From the NCBI GenBank assembly GCA_027943335.1, contig BSBK01002049.1, positions 434,001-498,000 on the forward strand: a stretch of DNA of 64,000 nt. The letters run 5' to 3'. The translations under genes and the position numbers were made by a program. Positions 48,337 to 60,791 of the stretch are shown one piece after another. Under the pieces are notes generated by a model. It had not been told where the DNA came from. It saw only the letters and a list, made by a program, of their open reading frames with translations, and searched no databases. Each line of letters starts with the position of its first letter. The stretch's first letter is position 1. This DNA comes from Chamaecyparis obtusa. Taxonomy: Eukaryota > Streptophyta > Pinopsida > Cupressales > Cupressaceae.

Positions 48337-51300
48337 TCAGGTGTATAGAGGAAAACCAAGATGGCTAACCTCCTCCTTTGTCAGCCATGATGAATCTTCG
48401 ACAGGTCATCCTTTCCACTTGACCAGATATTCTTCATATGTCCTGTTCCTTTTGCTTCTGCCAACATGACTATCCAGTATATCTTCGATCTCCTTAGTGT
48501 CTGAACTAGTTGCTGGAATACTCCACTGTGCTGCTGTGATCTCATCTTCAACACCTCCTTCATGATACTCTGTCAGATCTGAAATGTTAAACACTGGTGA
48601 AATATTTAGCTCAGTAGGCAATCCTACCTCATATGCGTTTCCTGAATCATGTTTCTTCAGTATCCTACATGGTCCAAACTTCTTCATTTTCAGCTTGTTA
48701 TATGTACCAACTGGAAACCGCTCCTTTCGCAAATGAACCATGACTTCATCACCAACCTGAAATTCCTTATACCTCCTTTTCTCATCTGCCTTAGCCTTAT
48801 ACTGTGCGTTCATCTTGGTAATATACTTCCTCACCTCCCCATGGATGTTTTTCAAGTGTTCTGCAAAATCCTCAGCTTCAGCACTACTTATTTCTCCTTT
48901 ATCTATCTTCCTCAATTCAGATGCATTTCTTGGACTACTTCCATATACAATCTGGAATGGTGATTTACCAGTGCTCCTATTGATAGAATTATTGTATGCA
49001 AATTCTGCCTATGGTAAAATCAAATCCCATCCTGTTGGCTTATCTCCAACCAAACATCTCAGCAAATTTCCCAAACTCCTATTCACCACCTCTGTCTATC
49101 CATCAGTCTGTGGATGATGTGATGAACTGAACTTCAAATCTGTCTTCAACTTCTTCCACAATGTACGCCAGAAATATCCAACAAACTTAGTGTCCCGATC
49201 TGAAACTATGGTCCTTGGAAAACCATGAAGTCTCACTACTTTTCTGAAAAATAATTCTGCTACATGAATAGCATCATTAGTCTTCTTGCAGGGAATGAAA
49301 TGTGCCATCTTTGAAAATCTATCAACCACCACAAAAATTGAATCATGTCCCCGCTGTGTCCTTGGTAAACCAAGAACAAAGTCCATACTGATATCCTCCC
49401 AAGGCTTCTCTGGTATAGGTAATGGCTGATACAACCCTGTATTCTGCTTCACTCCTTTTGCCATCTGACACACTCTGCAACTCTGTACAAACTTCTTCAC
49501 ATCTTGCTGCAACTGTGGCCAATAATAATTCTCACTAACCAAACCAAGGGTTTTATCACGACCAAAATGTCCAGCCAATCCTCCGCTATGCTTCTCCTTG
49601 ATGAGATTCTCCCTCATAGAACTTCATGGAATGCACAATTGACTCCCTCTGAATAGCATATCATCCTGGATGATGAAATCCAACCATTTTGTCCTGTCTA
49701 GAGTAACAGGTTTTGTACAAGCTTTCCAAGCTTCACCAAAATCAGGATCCTCTGGATACAAATTCTTGAGTTCCTTGAACTCAACCACTTCAATCTGCAT
49801 TTCTGTCAGCAATAGTTGCCTTCTGCTAAGAGCATCTGCAACCCTATTAGACTTTCCACTCCTGTGTTTCAAAACAAATGTATAACTCTGCAAAAACTCA
49901 ACCCATTTCAAGTGCCTCTGATTCAACTTTCCTTGACTATTCAAATATTACAAAGCTTGATGATCAGTATACAAAACAAACTCCTTAGGAAGTAGATAAT
50001 GTCTCCACTTCTTTAATGCCTGAACTATAGCATAAAATTCATGATCATAAACAGAATATTTCCTCTTGGCATCATTTAACTTCTTACTGAAATAAGCAAC
50101 AGGTTTACCTTCTTGGCTCATAACAACTCCTATTGCAGTACCACTAGCATCACAATCTACTTGAAACACCTTATTAAAATCTGGAAGTGCTAAAACAGGT
50201 TGTTCTGTAACTTTTTGTTTCAACAATTGAAAACTCTTTTCTGCCCTATTAGTTCACTTAAACTCTTTTCTATCCCCTCTCATTTTTTCAGTCAAGGGTC
50301 CACAAATACTGCTAAAATTTCTGATAAAATTTCTGTAAAAGCTATCCAAACCATGAAAAGATCTTACCTCAATAGCACTCCTTGGAGTAGGCCATTCAAG
50401 GATAGCCTGTACCTTCTCTAGGTCCATTTTTAGACCTTCTGCTAAAACTACAAATCCCAAATACACTAACTCTTTCTTCACAAAACTGCACTTCTTCAAA
50501 TTAATCAACAATTTCTCATCTCTCAACTTCTCAAACACCATACGAATATGTATCATATGTTCCTCCAATGTCTTGCTAAAAATCAAAATATCATCTAGGT
50601 AAACAATGACAAACTTACCCAGAAATTCTTTCAGAACCTCGTTCATGAGCCGCATGAAAGTGCTCGGTGCATTGGTTAGCCCAAAAGGCATGACTAACCA
50701 CTCATATAGTCCTTCCTTTGTCTTGAAGGTAGTCTTCCATTCATCTCCTTCTCTGATCTGAATCTGGTGATATCCACTCTTCAGATCTATCTTTGAGAAA
50801 TACACAGCTCCACTCAAACAATCCATAATATCATCCATTCGTGGCAATGGAAACCTATACTTGATTGTGATCTTGTTTATTGCTCTGGAATCTGTACACA
50901 TCCTCCACTCTCCATTCTTCTTTGGTGCTAATACCGCTGGTACAGCACAGGGACTCAGACTCTCTTGAATCAACCCTTTCTGCAATAACTCATGTACTTG
51001 TTTGTTCAACTCTTCACTTTCTGCTGGTGTCATTCTGAGTGCTGCCTTGTTTGGCAAACTGGCTCCTGGAATCAAGTCCATCTGATCACTGATCTTCCTT
51101 ACCAGTGGTAATCCATCAGGTACATTATCAAATACAATATCCTGAAACTCATTCAACAAATCTGCAACCTCTACAAGTACATCCTCTACTTCTTTACCAA
51201 CTTTTGGAATTAAAGCAAAACACACATGCTCGTGCCTCATACCATCTAGGAATTTTCTTCCATCAACAAATGTTATTCTTGCATTACCACATACCTTTTC

Positions 51301-52728
51301 TTCGGTCTCCTTCAATGGCTTTAGCTTATGTCGCACTCCATCCTTTGTCAGGGAATAGGTATTCGCACGACCATCATGTAAAGCACATCTGTCAAACTGC
51401 CATGGTCTACCCAACAACATATGACATGCATCCATAGATATGATATCACACAATACCTCATCTTGGTATCCACCAATCTTGAACTTCACCAGACATTGTT
51501 CATTGACCATGACCTTGTGGTCATCCTATACCTAGGCAATCCGATATGGATGTGGGTTTTTCTGTCTCTTGAGCTTCAACTTTGTCACCATCTCTTCTGA
51601 CACCAAATTTTCAGTGCTTCCACTATCAATAATCACATCACAACTTTTACCTTCACACTTGCACCTGGTGCGAAACAGGCTCCTCCTTTGTTCAGGTTCA
51701 TTCTCACCACTCAGCAAGACTCTTCTATTAATTAGCATTTCTCCTCTTTCAGCATCTTCTCCACAGTGAAAACATGTTCCACGGAAGCCACCTCTTCCAG
51801 ATCCTTGTCCTCTTCCTCTTCCTCTCTGATCTCTATTATTCTGATCGTGGAAATGAATGGAATTATTTCCTCGCTGATTCTGACTCCTACTGGCCTCATC
51901 CTTCTTTTTCAGATCTTCATTTCGGCCACCATATGACCATCCACCAGATCGTCCACCACGACCTCTTCCATTTTGTCTGCTCTCAAACTTCTTGTTCAGC
52001 TTTTCCTCTACTTTTAGGGCCAACTGGTATGCCTCTTCAATACTATTCATTCAAACCAGATTCAGCTCCTCCTGAATGCTTGGCCTTAACCCATTAAGGT
52101 ATCGGGCAACTTTCTCCTTATTAGCTTCTGCATGGCCTGTTCTGATGAGAAGTCGGTAGAACTCCTCTGTATACTCCTGAACAGATCTTCCTGCTTGCTT
52201 CAAACTCTGCATTTTCTTCAGTAGGTCAAGCTCATAATCAACAGGAATGAACTGTCACTTCAATTTATCCACCATCTAATCCCATCTTGTGATTTTATCT
52301 TTCCCTCTTCTATTTCGCTCTAATTGAATTTCTTGCCACCAGATCTTCGCATGACCTTTCAGTCTGGCCTTCGCAAATTTGACTCTATCAGGATCGTCAA
52401 CATCTTCGTACTCAAAATATTCCTCACATTCATTGATCCAGTCAATCAATTCCTCTGGGTTAAGATTTCCAGAAAATGTAGGAACCTCAATCTTAGGTCT
52501 TTTCCCAATCTTGGAAATGGCCCGAAAAAGTCTTTCTTCCTCGTGGTTCACAATTTCAACTTCTCCTGCTTGATATTCTTCTTCGGCTTCATCCTCGCTT
52601 TCATCTCTGACATTAAGATTCATTCCTCTGCGAATCTCTTCTTGCAATGCTCGCACTTGTCTCTGCAGCTCTCTAACCTCAGGTGTTACGACACCAGCTC
52701 TTCCGCCACGTTCCCTTCGTGGAGGCAT
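48337..52728 (-). pseudogene. Element G gag-pol polyprotein with chromodomain, 11 nonsense changes
   Basis: A single frame of 1,464 codons from the ATG at 52728 (MPPRRERGG) to the TGA at 48,337, with no frameshift. In order: gag (KIEVPTFSGNLNPEELIDW, about 52,500); a damaged knuckle CFHCGED (about 51,775); protease IIDSGSTENLV (about 51,620); RT with [10 protein letters not shown] (about 50,600); RNase H with [10 protein letters not shown] and YTDHQAL (50,165-49,948); integrase HHCC and DDE core ([16 protein letters not shown], 49,590-49,080); chromodomain RTYEEYLVKWKG (about 48,410). Stops by my count are five TAG, five TGA and one TAA, each explained by one C to T or G to A change at a Gln, Trp or Arg codon. 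The proteins copy and insert the element; the chromodomain guides insertion to modified chromatin. Confidence 0.93.
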
Positions 52729-52815
52729 TTTCGCGATGCGCGCTGAAACCCTAGCCACGGTCCTGGTGCAAACTGCCTCACAGTCGGTGATCTGTTTACA
52801 CACTCAAGAACTCCT

Positions 52816-52827
52816 ACTCTGATACCA
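52816..52827 (-). promoter_or_regulatory. Primer-binding site of element G (tRNA-iMet)
   Basis: TGGTATCAGAG on -, 2 bp from the right LTR, complementary to initiator tRNA-Met. Confidence 0.85.
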
Positions 52828-52829
52828 CT

Positions 52830-53684
52830 TGATGAAGGGTGCTCCCCTTAATACCACAAACACATAACAGAAAGAGAGAAACAACAACAATAATATGCAA
52901 GAACAGAAAATTTGGCTTCTTATTATCTCCACAAATGTGGAATTACAAACTTTAAGAATTATAATATGCAAAGCCACATGGGCATCCCCTTACAATATTT
53001 TGTAGGACAAAGCCTCGAACTATTACCCAGAACTATTCTGAACTGTCTAAGACAATAATACAGCCTTCCTTATATAGACAATTTTCCACCGCCTGGGAAG
53101 GTTCCAGAATTTTAGCCAATAAGGCCGACCAAACTTAGAATTATTTTATTTTACATTTTATTACATCATAGTCAGCTCAAGATAACCTTTGAAACCCAAA
53201 CATAAATTTTGAAGAAAATTATTTTTCACCATTTCGGGTGGCCCAACTTCCGAAGACCATAAGTCATCACCAGTTGACCCGATCGGCTATTATAACCCCA
53301 TTTCGGAAACGCCACGAAGCGCTCTACAGGCTTGACTAGTGCAAGCGCCCATCACCCAAATTTTCAACCTCATCCGGGTCTTGTAAAACCTTCAAAACTG
53401 AGTTCAAAGTTTCTGTACTCTGCTGCCAATACCAAAAATCTTCAATATCTTCCAATATACACTTGATCTGGCAATGAAACTTTACTGGCAAACTTATATG
53501 ACCAAAATGAACCTCCAAAAAAGAAATCAGATCATTCTGAGCACATACGAAAATTACCAAAAATAGTAACTTTCCATAAATAGCAGCTCTGCACAAAATA
53601 ACCCTTATTGAATATAAAAATAGAAATATTTTTTTTTTTGTGGTGATGCAAGATTGCTCTTACACCCAGGATGCTCCTACATCA
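52830..53684 (-). repeat. Element G right LTR (5' LTR in its own orientation)
   Basis: 855 bp, starts TGATGAAGGGTGCTC and ends CTCCTACATCA before ATTTC. Confidence 0.96.
53070..53077 (-). promoter_or_regulatory. Candidate TATA box of element G
   Basis: CTATATAA on - in the 5' LTR, matched by 47684-47691 in the other LTR. Confidence 0.5.
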
Positions 53685-53689
53685 ATTTC

Positions 53690-54632
53690 ACAAACTTTTA
53701 CTTTTGCCCACTTATGGATATAATAGATTACTTTAGTGCATACGGAGCATAAGAAACTAAATAGCATACATAATAGTAAATGTAATGAACTCATAACACA
53801 TGATATGTTCTCAAGGAAAACCTAGCCAAGGGAAAACCCTGGTGGGGATGGTACCCACAAAGATCCACTAATCAAAAGATATCCAGTTACGGATGTTGAC
53901 CCTGTTAGGAGCCTGTTACAATCATATAGTGTATTAGTCCTGGTTAAGGGACTATAGGCCTTGTTAGAGGCCTCAACCCTATTAAGAGTTGTAGATACAA
54001 AACCTGATTACCAGATGAGTTCACTGCCCAAACAAGTAATACAAATTTTTACTGATTACAATATGGTATTGCTTACAACTTCACATCAACAACTTTCGCT
54101 GCTATCACAAGTTACATATACTACATGTTACATTTCAAGTATGATCGGTACATCTTTATTTATACAAGATAAAAACATAATATCTTTCTCTTGTCAGCTT
54201 GCATATCTTTATCCAAGAGTAAACATCTAGTATTTCATCTCTTTATAATATTAAATTATTATTTTAACAAGCAAAATAATCCCTTAATTCATTTACTAGT
54301 TCTGTCTTCAAAACTGCTCTGTCGGCTGTACTCTGTCATCGGTAAAATATTCATAAGTTTGTCTGTATTGTCCATACTCTTTTGCACACTGATATGGGGT
54401 ATCCTTAGACACCATAGAGTCTATGTTCAATTGCGCAAACTCTGATTATGCTCCAGTGAACATCGCCAAAACAAACTGTATCGGGTGCTCTATTAAAAAC
54501 ACTATTTCATACTTAGAAAATTTTAGTCTGTGATCTTCCATACTTACTTTCCAGCTTATATGATTTTCATAGGGAACATATGTTTTCATAATGACAACAT
54601 TTATGTACACATCTCAGCCAAATTGCCAACAA
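53690..54632 (-). repeat. Element F left LTR, main part after the G insertion
   Basis: Continues the 47 bp at 47397-47443 and ends TTGCCAACA. A TATA-like TATAAATA on - lies at 54157-54164. Confidence 0.9.
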
Positions 54633-54854
54633 TCTCCCCCTTTGTCATTGGTGGCAACATATGAAAAAATTGGCTAAGTGTACAAGTCAAAATCTCAAAA
54701 TTTATATCAAAATTGTGGCCATCATATAAAATAAGCATACTATCCTTATATATCCACATAATCTATAACACTTCATAATACTCCATAGAACTCCCCCTAT
54801 GAGTATCCTTCCTTATCATATATAGACAATTTTCTAAGTATCTCTCCCCCTTTG
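54633..54854 (-). promoter_or_regulatory. Polypurine tracts of element F
   Basis: CAAAGGGGGAGAT on - abuts the LTR (54633-54645). Further tracts lie at 54791-54800 (weaker) and 54841-54854 (CAAAGGGGGAGAGA). Confidence 0.65.
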
Positions 54855-54925
54855 ACAACAATGACGAAATAAAGGGTGGAAAGGGATATACAAAATTGTG
54901 TCCAAACTGTTACCTTACTGTCTTA

Positions 54926-57900
54926 TTGCAAAGCTGGTAGGCTTGCAACACAATCTGCAAAATTTGTCTTCCAAGTCTCAAAATCTTTATCCCATGCCTT
55001 CTTTATTGATTCTGCTACATTGAGTAAAGTACTCAATCCGTATGCTACAATCTGACAGGCTTGAAGGGACTCAAAATTGAACTTCTAAAATGTTGTCTTA
55101 GCAGTAAGACATTCATCTAGCTGCTCTTCTATTATAGTCAACTTGATTGAGACATGCTCTCTCAAAATGTTTATTCTCATAATTTTCTTGTTCTCCTCAT
55201 CATTCAAAGTCCTTATCTCATCACATAATCTTTTGATCTTATTCTCAACTATACTGATCTTTATGTTTAGGCTGGCCAAAGAGTTTGTCTCTACTGCAAT
55301 TTCATCTTGCTTCTCTTTTATCTTCTTCTCTTCCTCAATTAAAATATTTTCAGATTTTGTACACTGAATGTACAAACACTTTCTAGTCTCGATGTTTCCT
55401 TAAATCCTTAATGTGTCTGTCAAGGCTATCAATGTCATTTTTGATGTTCTAACTTATATTTTGCAACATCTTAGCTTCATAAGCTACCTGAGCCTTAACC
55501 TTAGCAATATTAATCAAATTAGTAAACTCAACATCAAAAGAATTAATTACCATCTTTACTCTTTCAAGTGGATCTGAATTAAAGACTTTTGTAGATATAA
55601 CACTTTGTAGCTTCTCAGTCAAATCTTTCAGACTACCTTCCAAATACTTAACTTTCTTGTTCTTTCCAATAATTTTTTTCAAAGTGGTGATCAACTCTAA
55701 TTGATCATCGTCATCAACTTCCTTGCTCAAATCTTCAATCAATGTTCCTATTCCTTTCTCCTTTCTAGTCTTAGGAGTAAGACTGATGTCTTCTTGTGGT
55801 TCAATAGGTGTATAGGCCTCTATTTCCATTTTCACTTCAGTTTGTGTGGACTTTATTTCAATATTCTTTTCTTGCTCTCCCAAATCCAAATTGTCAACAA
55901 TGTTATCCAAACTATTGAGTATTGCATCATCTGAATCTAAAGTAACTTTTGTTCCTTCAATGTCCATATATTTTGTGCCAATGTTTATCGAAGAAGAGGG
56001 AATATCTTCAGCTTCAACTATCTCTACTACTGCCTCTACCTATTTTGAACTCCGTTTCTCTGCTAGTTCTGCAACTGATTGATCTTTGCTATCTTTTCCT
56101 ACTACCAAGTTTGCTAGCACTTGGACAACTGCCTGTTCAGTTTTAGTCTTCACTTGTTCATACTGACCTCCTATTATTTGTATAATTCTTCTTTTGGTTC
56201 TTAATATGATTCCAAGTGGCTTGAGGATCTATTTAAGGTGATCATCATTTCTTATCTCATAGAATAGTCTAGTCACATTCTCTCTCATTTTAGTATCTTC
56301 ATCTTGTGCTCTCATCTTTCTTCTCACAAGTCTATTGTAAAAATCTTCTGGTATCTTTCCATGAATAGTATCAAATTTCTTGTTTGTCAAAATCATATGT
56401 GTAACCATTGCATTCTCTAGATTTAATCTGTCAGAGGATCCATATAAATCATAGTATTTGTTCATCTTGGTAAAGTCTCCATGCTGCATTGTATCTTCAT
56501 TAACTTTTTCTATCCTTGGTTTCCATGATTTCTTCTTCATTGACATTTCATCATCTTTTATCTCTGCAACTCTTCTAGGTACTGGTGGAACAATAGTTTT
56601 GTCTTTTACCCGGTCCTAAAGCACTTGCTTTCATTCTTTTTCTTGGTGCTGAAGAAAAGGGTTTCTCTATCTCACTAATTTCTTGTTCATTCTCAGGTTC
56701 TTCAACCTTTACCTTAACTTGAATAGGTTCTGCACTTGATGCCAAAGGTGGGACTAATAGTATCTCACTTTGTCTTATTACTTCTGTAGTCTTCTTTGCA
56801 ATATCAAATTCCTGCTCACTCATACCTAATTCTTTTAGAATTTTCTTTATTGTAGACTCCACTCTCTTCTTTGATTGTTTCTCTTCCTTAAGTGTCTTTG
56901 CTGAATCAAAGTTTTCATCATATGTTCCAAATTTGTTGCCATGAGCATCAACTTTACTTTTCAACAATCTACTAACATATCCTTCTGTTTCAACTTCATA
57001 GATTTCATAGCTAAGAGGGTCTATGAATTCATGTCTAGGTTCTACTACCTCAATGTAAGTGAAATCAGTATCAACCATAAAACATATATCATCTTTGTAT
57101 TTCTCAACTAGGGATGGAGGAATTCTTGATCTATTTACCACAATATTCTGAAAAGTTTTCAACACTAACTTTACACTGTCATTAACCTTCTCGATAAGAT
57201 GTTTCATGTAAACTTTATTGATTCTTGCCATAGTGTTCTCACCTTCATTCCATTCAATAGTGTAAAGAAATCTTCTTAGCAAGTGGAAGAACATGTAATT
57301 AACCATTGAGGAAAATCTAAAGTGAGTGTATTTAGCTTTCTTTATCTTTTCCAAATTCTCAAACAACTGTATTCTCAGAATTTCACACATATCCATAGGC
57401 TTCTTCTCCACACACATCAAATAAGCAATGTGTACCATACTTGCTGGCATATCATCTTCTCTAGATCTTCCACAAAACTTTGTTGTCAAAATCTTACACA
57501 AGTATTTTACATCATCTTGCTTAATCTTACTAATGACTATACCTCTGCCATTGTATACTGAACCGGTGTTTTCAATCACAATCTTTCTCATGTTTTTCTC
57601 ATTCAATGGAATTGCACCAACTTTTGATAATCTAGTCACATCATGAATTAGGTCTGCAGTTGTGTCTATAACTTTGTCTTCTAACCAAAATTTACCATTA
57701 TGAATCCTACTCAAAATGATCTTAGTACACTCCTCATCATCAAATTCATATTTCATAGAGTACTCAATGATTTCATTGTTTTCTAGATGTTCATAACCTT
57801 GTTTCACTGTCATATCTATGTTGTACAATTTCCTATATTCACCACTAAAATTACTCTCCCTTAGGGTTTCATACTTGCATCCAAGATAACTTTTAACATT

Positions 57901-58032
57901 TTCTAAATGAAGAACTCCGTCTAGTACGGATGATAAGGCTAAACTAGCATCTCTTTCTGAGGGTTCAACTAGATCTTTCTTATTTCTAGGTCTGTTATTA
58001 TCCTTAATGTTGTGAATCAATGACATATCCAT
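54926..58032 (-). pseudogene. Element F second protein (ORF2), about 1,000 codons
   Basis: It starts at the ATG at 58032 (MDMSLIHNIKDN) and is open for 485 codons to 56,575. A one-base shift near 56,610 then moves the frame, which runs on to about 55,449 with TAGs near 56,227 and 56,037. After another shift a coiled-coil tail reaches about 54,926. ILSRIHNGKFWLE is shared with element B. The first half also has AIPLNEKN, SVYNGRGIVISKI and REDDMPASMVHIAYLM, recalling unnamed plant transposon proteins; I cannot assign a function. The second half is Lys/Glu-rich. There are no enzyme motifs. It is one of the longest near-open frames in the window. Confidence 0.65.
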
Positions 58033-58456
58033 GATTATATCTGATTACTTAAACTGATTCAAGATCATAGTCAGATAAATACCTTAAATTTGCAAAATTA
58101 GGGCTTTCACTAGATCGGCGCTTCAAACTTCTGCAAATCACTTCCAAACTTCTTTCTTCACTTCCAAATCACTTCTAATCACTTGATAATCATAATAAAT
58201 TCGATTTCAATCTTTTAATACTTAGCATTTACTCGATTTGACATCACATTCAATTATTTTGCCACTAAAATGCCAAAAAGCTGATTTTGTAAACCTGCAA
58301 CCATAAATCTTTTTGTGACCTCACAAAACACAATATTTCTTTTTGCGCACTTAACAATAGCATTAGTATAACATAAAAAACCTTCATCTAACTACGCAAA
58401 ACTTAACTCATTCAAAATCTAATTCTAAGTTCCTAAACTACAAAAATTTGCATAAT
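58033..58456. other. Element F spacer between ORF1 and ORF2
   Basis: AT-rich, no open frame of note. It may hold an internal promoter or splice signals for ORF2, but nothing specific was recognised. Confidence 0.4.
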
Positions 58457-59014
58457 TTAAGTGCTTAAAGAAGGGTTAGGTAAAGATTCATTCTTACCAT
58501 CTGATACATTACCTTCCTGATTACCTTCAATGCTGATTATACTTCCTTTATTTGTGCCTTTAACAAATTTTACTTCATCTTCATTGCTACAACAACCTTT
58601 CTCTTTGTTTCCTACATTTTCATTCCTTCTTGCATAGTTTCTAGGGTTAGGGTTATGATAATAACCTCCATTGTTCATTCTACAAAATCTTGTTGTGTGT
58701 CCAATCTTGTTACATATCTGACAAGTGATTCCATTGGTTCCATATCTAGGTGTTTGTTGATTGATTTGTGTCCCACAATTTCTAGCAATATGTCCAATTT
58801 TGTTGCATTTGAAACATACTATTCCATTTCCTCTTTTCATGTCTTCAGTTGATCTCCGATCTGCATTATTAGTATTCCTAGGCATTCTTCTATTGTAATT
58901 ATTCTCAATAGCTTTAGTTCTTCTACATTCAATAGCTTTATGTCCAAAACCATGACAATTATAGCAATAACCATTAAGAGGTTTGAATTGTTTACCTGTA
59001 CAATCTCTCTTCAT
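58457..59014 (-). pseudogene. Element F zinc-knuckle region (ORF1, second half)
   Basis: Three complete CCHC knuckles on -: CYNCHGFGHKAIEC, CFKCNKIGHIARNC and CQICNKIGHTTRFC. A fourth, broken by a frameshift, lies just upstream at about 59,040-59,000 (CFSCNTIRHEE). The downstream part is Asn/Gly/Glu-rich. It is the continuation of the coiled-coil frame at 59,112-59,741 after the shift. RNA binding is expected, as for nucleocapsid proteins. Confidence 0.8.
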
Positions 59015-59111
59015 GTCTAATAGTATTACAAGAAAAACATCTACCTTTGAATTCTCTTTGCATACCTTTGGATGGTTCTTCTTGCTTCAGTGATTCTTCT
59101 TGCTTTGGTGA

Positions 59112-59741
59112 TTATTCTTGCTTAGGTGCATCTTCAGATTTGTTCTCATCTAATTTCTTTTCTTCACTACTTTCACATATATTCAGATCTGGTTTCTTGC
59201 TTTCACTAACTGTCTTCAATATGTTGAATCCAAGACCAGTTTTGTCATAGAATGGTTTTCCATAAGATACTTGCTCATTAATCTTTTCACTATTTGAATA
59301 TAGTCTCTCAAGTTGTTGTTTAGATTGAGTCAATTCACCTTTCACAATCTTGTTGTATTTCTGAAGTTCATCATACTGCAATTTGACTTTATCAAATTCT
59401 GATGTTACCTTGCCAAGTTTAGATTTTAGATCTTCATTCTCATTCTTTAAACTTTCATTCTCAGATCTCAGATTGTCATTTCCATCTTTCAAGCTAAGCT
59501 TCAGATTTTCTATCTTCAATTCACATTTAACGATCACATTTTCTTTTTCTAAATCATCACAATCTTCAACAAGAATTTCATATTCCTTCTGAGATTTCAG
59601 ATCTTCTATCTTACCTTTCAATTTTTTAATAAGATTCTTTGCATCATCATACTTCCTTTTGAAAGTGTTTCTTTCATTAGTAAGCATATCAATTTGCTCA
59701 AGAGCTTCTTCAAGATTCTTCTATAATTGATCCATATCCAT
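59112..59741 (-). pseudogene. Element F coiled-coil region (ORF1, first half)
   Basis: From the ATG at 59741 (MDMDQL, then a TAG), 210 codons of Lys/Glu/Leu heptads, for example LRSENESLKNENEDLKSKL, ending at a TAA at 59,112. After the stop the frame goes on through Lys-Gln-Glu repeats (SPKQEESLKQEEPSKG) to the first knuckle. It matches the layout of ORF1 in B: coiled coil followed by a CCHC array. Confidence 0.75.
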
Positions 59742-59803
59742 ATTGATCTTACTCAAGGTGCTAGGCTTTCCTTGAATGTTTCTTCTCTGAGTAACTGTGC
59801 TCG

Positions 59804-60791
59804 TGTTAGAAATAGGAAATAATGAGAGGGGGGGGTGAATTAGTATTTCATAGACTTTTACTTTTTCCTACTTATGGATATAACAGATTACTTTAGTGGA
59901 TACAAAGCATAAGAAACTAAATAGCATACATAATAGTAAATGTAATGAACTCATAACACATGATATGTTCTTGAGCAAACCTTGGCGAAGGGAAAACCCC
60001 AGTGGGGATGGTACCCACAAAGATCCACTAATCAAAAGATATCCGGTTAAGGATGTTGACCCTGTTAGGAGCCTGTTACAATCATATAGTGTATCAGTCC
60101 TAGTTAAGGGACTATAGGCCTTGTTAGAAGCCTCAACCTTGTTAGGAGTTGTAGATACAAAACTTGATTACCAAATGAGCTCACTGCCCAAAAAAGTAAT
60201 ACAAATGCTTACTGATTACAATATGGTACTGCTTACAACTTTGCATCAACAACTTTCGCTTCTATCAGAAGTTACAGATACTACATGTTACATTTCAAGT
60301 ATGTTCGGTACATCTTTATTTATACAAGATACAAACATAATATCTTTCTCTTGTCGGCTTGCATATCTTTATCTAAGAGTAAACATCTAGGATGTCATCT
60401 CTTTATAATATTAAGTCATTATTTTGACAAGAAAAATAATCCCTTAATTCGTTTACTAGTTCTATCTTCAAAACTGCTCTGTCAGTTGTACTCTGTCATC
60501 TGTAAAATAGTCATAACATTGTCTGTACTATCTGTACTCTTTTGTGCATTGAGATGGGGTATCCTTAGACACCATAGAGTCTATGTTCAACTACGCAAAC
60601 TCTGACCATGCTCTAGTGAACATCGCCAAAACAAACTGTATAGGGTGCTTTGTCAAAAACATTATTTCATACTTAGACAATTTTAGTCTGTGATCTTCCA
60701 TACTTACTTTCCAGCTTATGTGATCTTCACAGGGAACATATGTTTCCATAATGACAACATTCATATACATACCTCAGCCAAATTGCCAACA
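59804..60791 (-). repeat. Element F right LTR (5' LTR in its own orientation)
   Basis: 988 bp, starts TGTTAGAAATAGG and ends TTGCCAACA. Candidate TATA (TATAAATA on -) at 60317-60324. Confidence 0.93.

Larger units (their letters stand above)
47444..53684 (-). mobile_element. Element G: chromovirus-type Ty3/Gypsy element, 6.2 kb
   Basis: Two 855 bp LTRs (47444-48298, 52830-53684), perfect TSD ATTTC at 47439-47443 and 53685-53689, iMet PBS, and a complete gag-protease-RT-RNase H-integrase-chromodomain reading frame on -. It is the innermost insertion of the stack. A hand alignment of the LTRs gives roughly 40 differences in 855 positions (about 95% identity), mostly transitions. Its domain order and chromodomain place it among plant chromoviruses. 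Confidence 0.96.
47397..60791 (-). mobile_element. Element F: non-autonomous Sirevirus-like element (with nested G)
   Basis: The left LTR is split by G (47397-47443 plus 53690-54632, 990 bp in total); the right LTR is 59804-60791 (988 bp). TSD GGCTC at 47392-47396 against GCCTC at 60792-60796 (4 of 5). A purine tract adjoins the left LTR. The region next to the right LTR holds no TGG-type PBS, so that end may be damaged. The internal 5.2 kb encodes proteins like those of B and no polymerase. Confidence 0.9.

Noticed and set aside
54926..59741. A functional host gene made of the long frames in element F
   Set aside because: The frames lie between two matching LTRs, carry frameshifts and stops, and match element B in layout.
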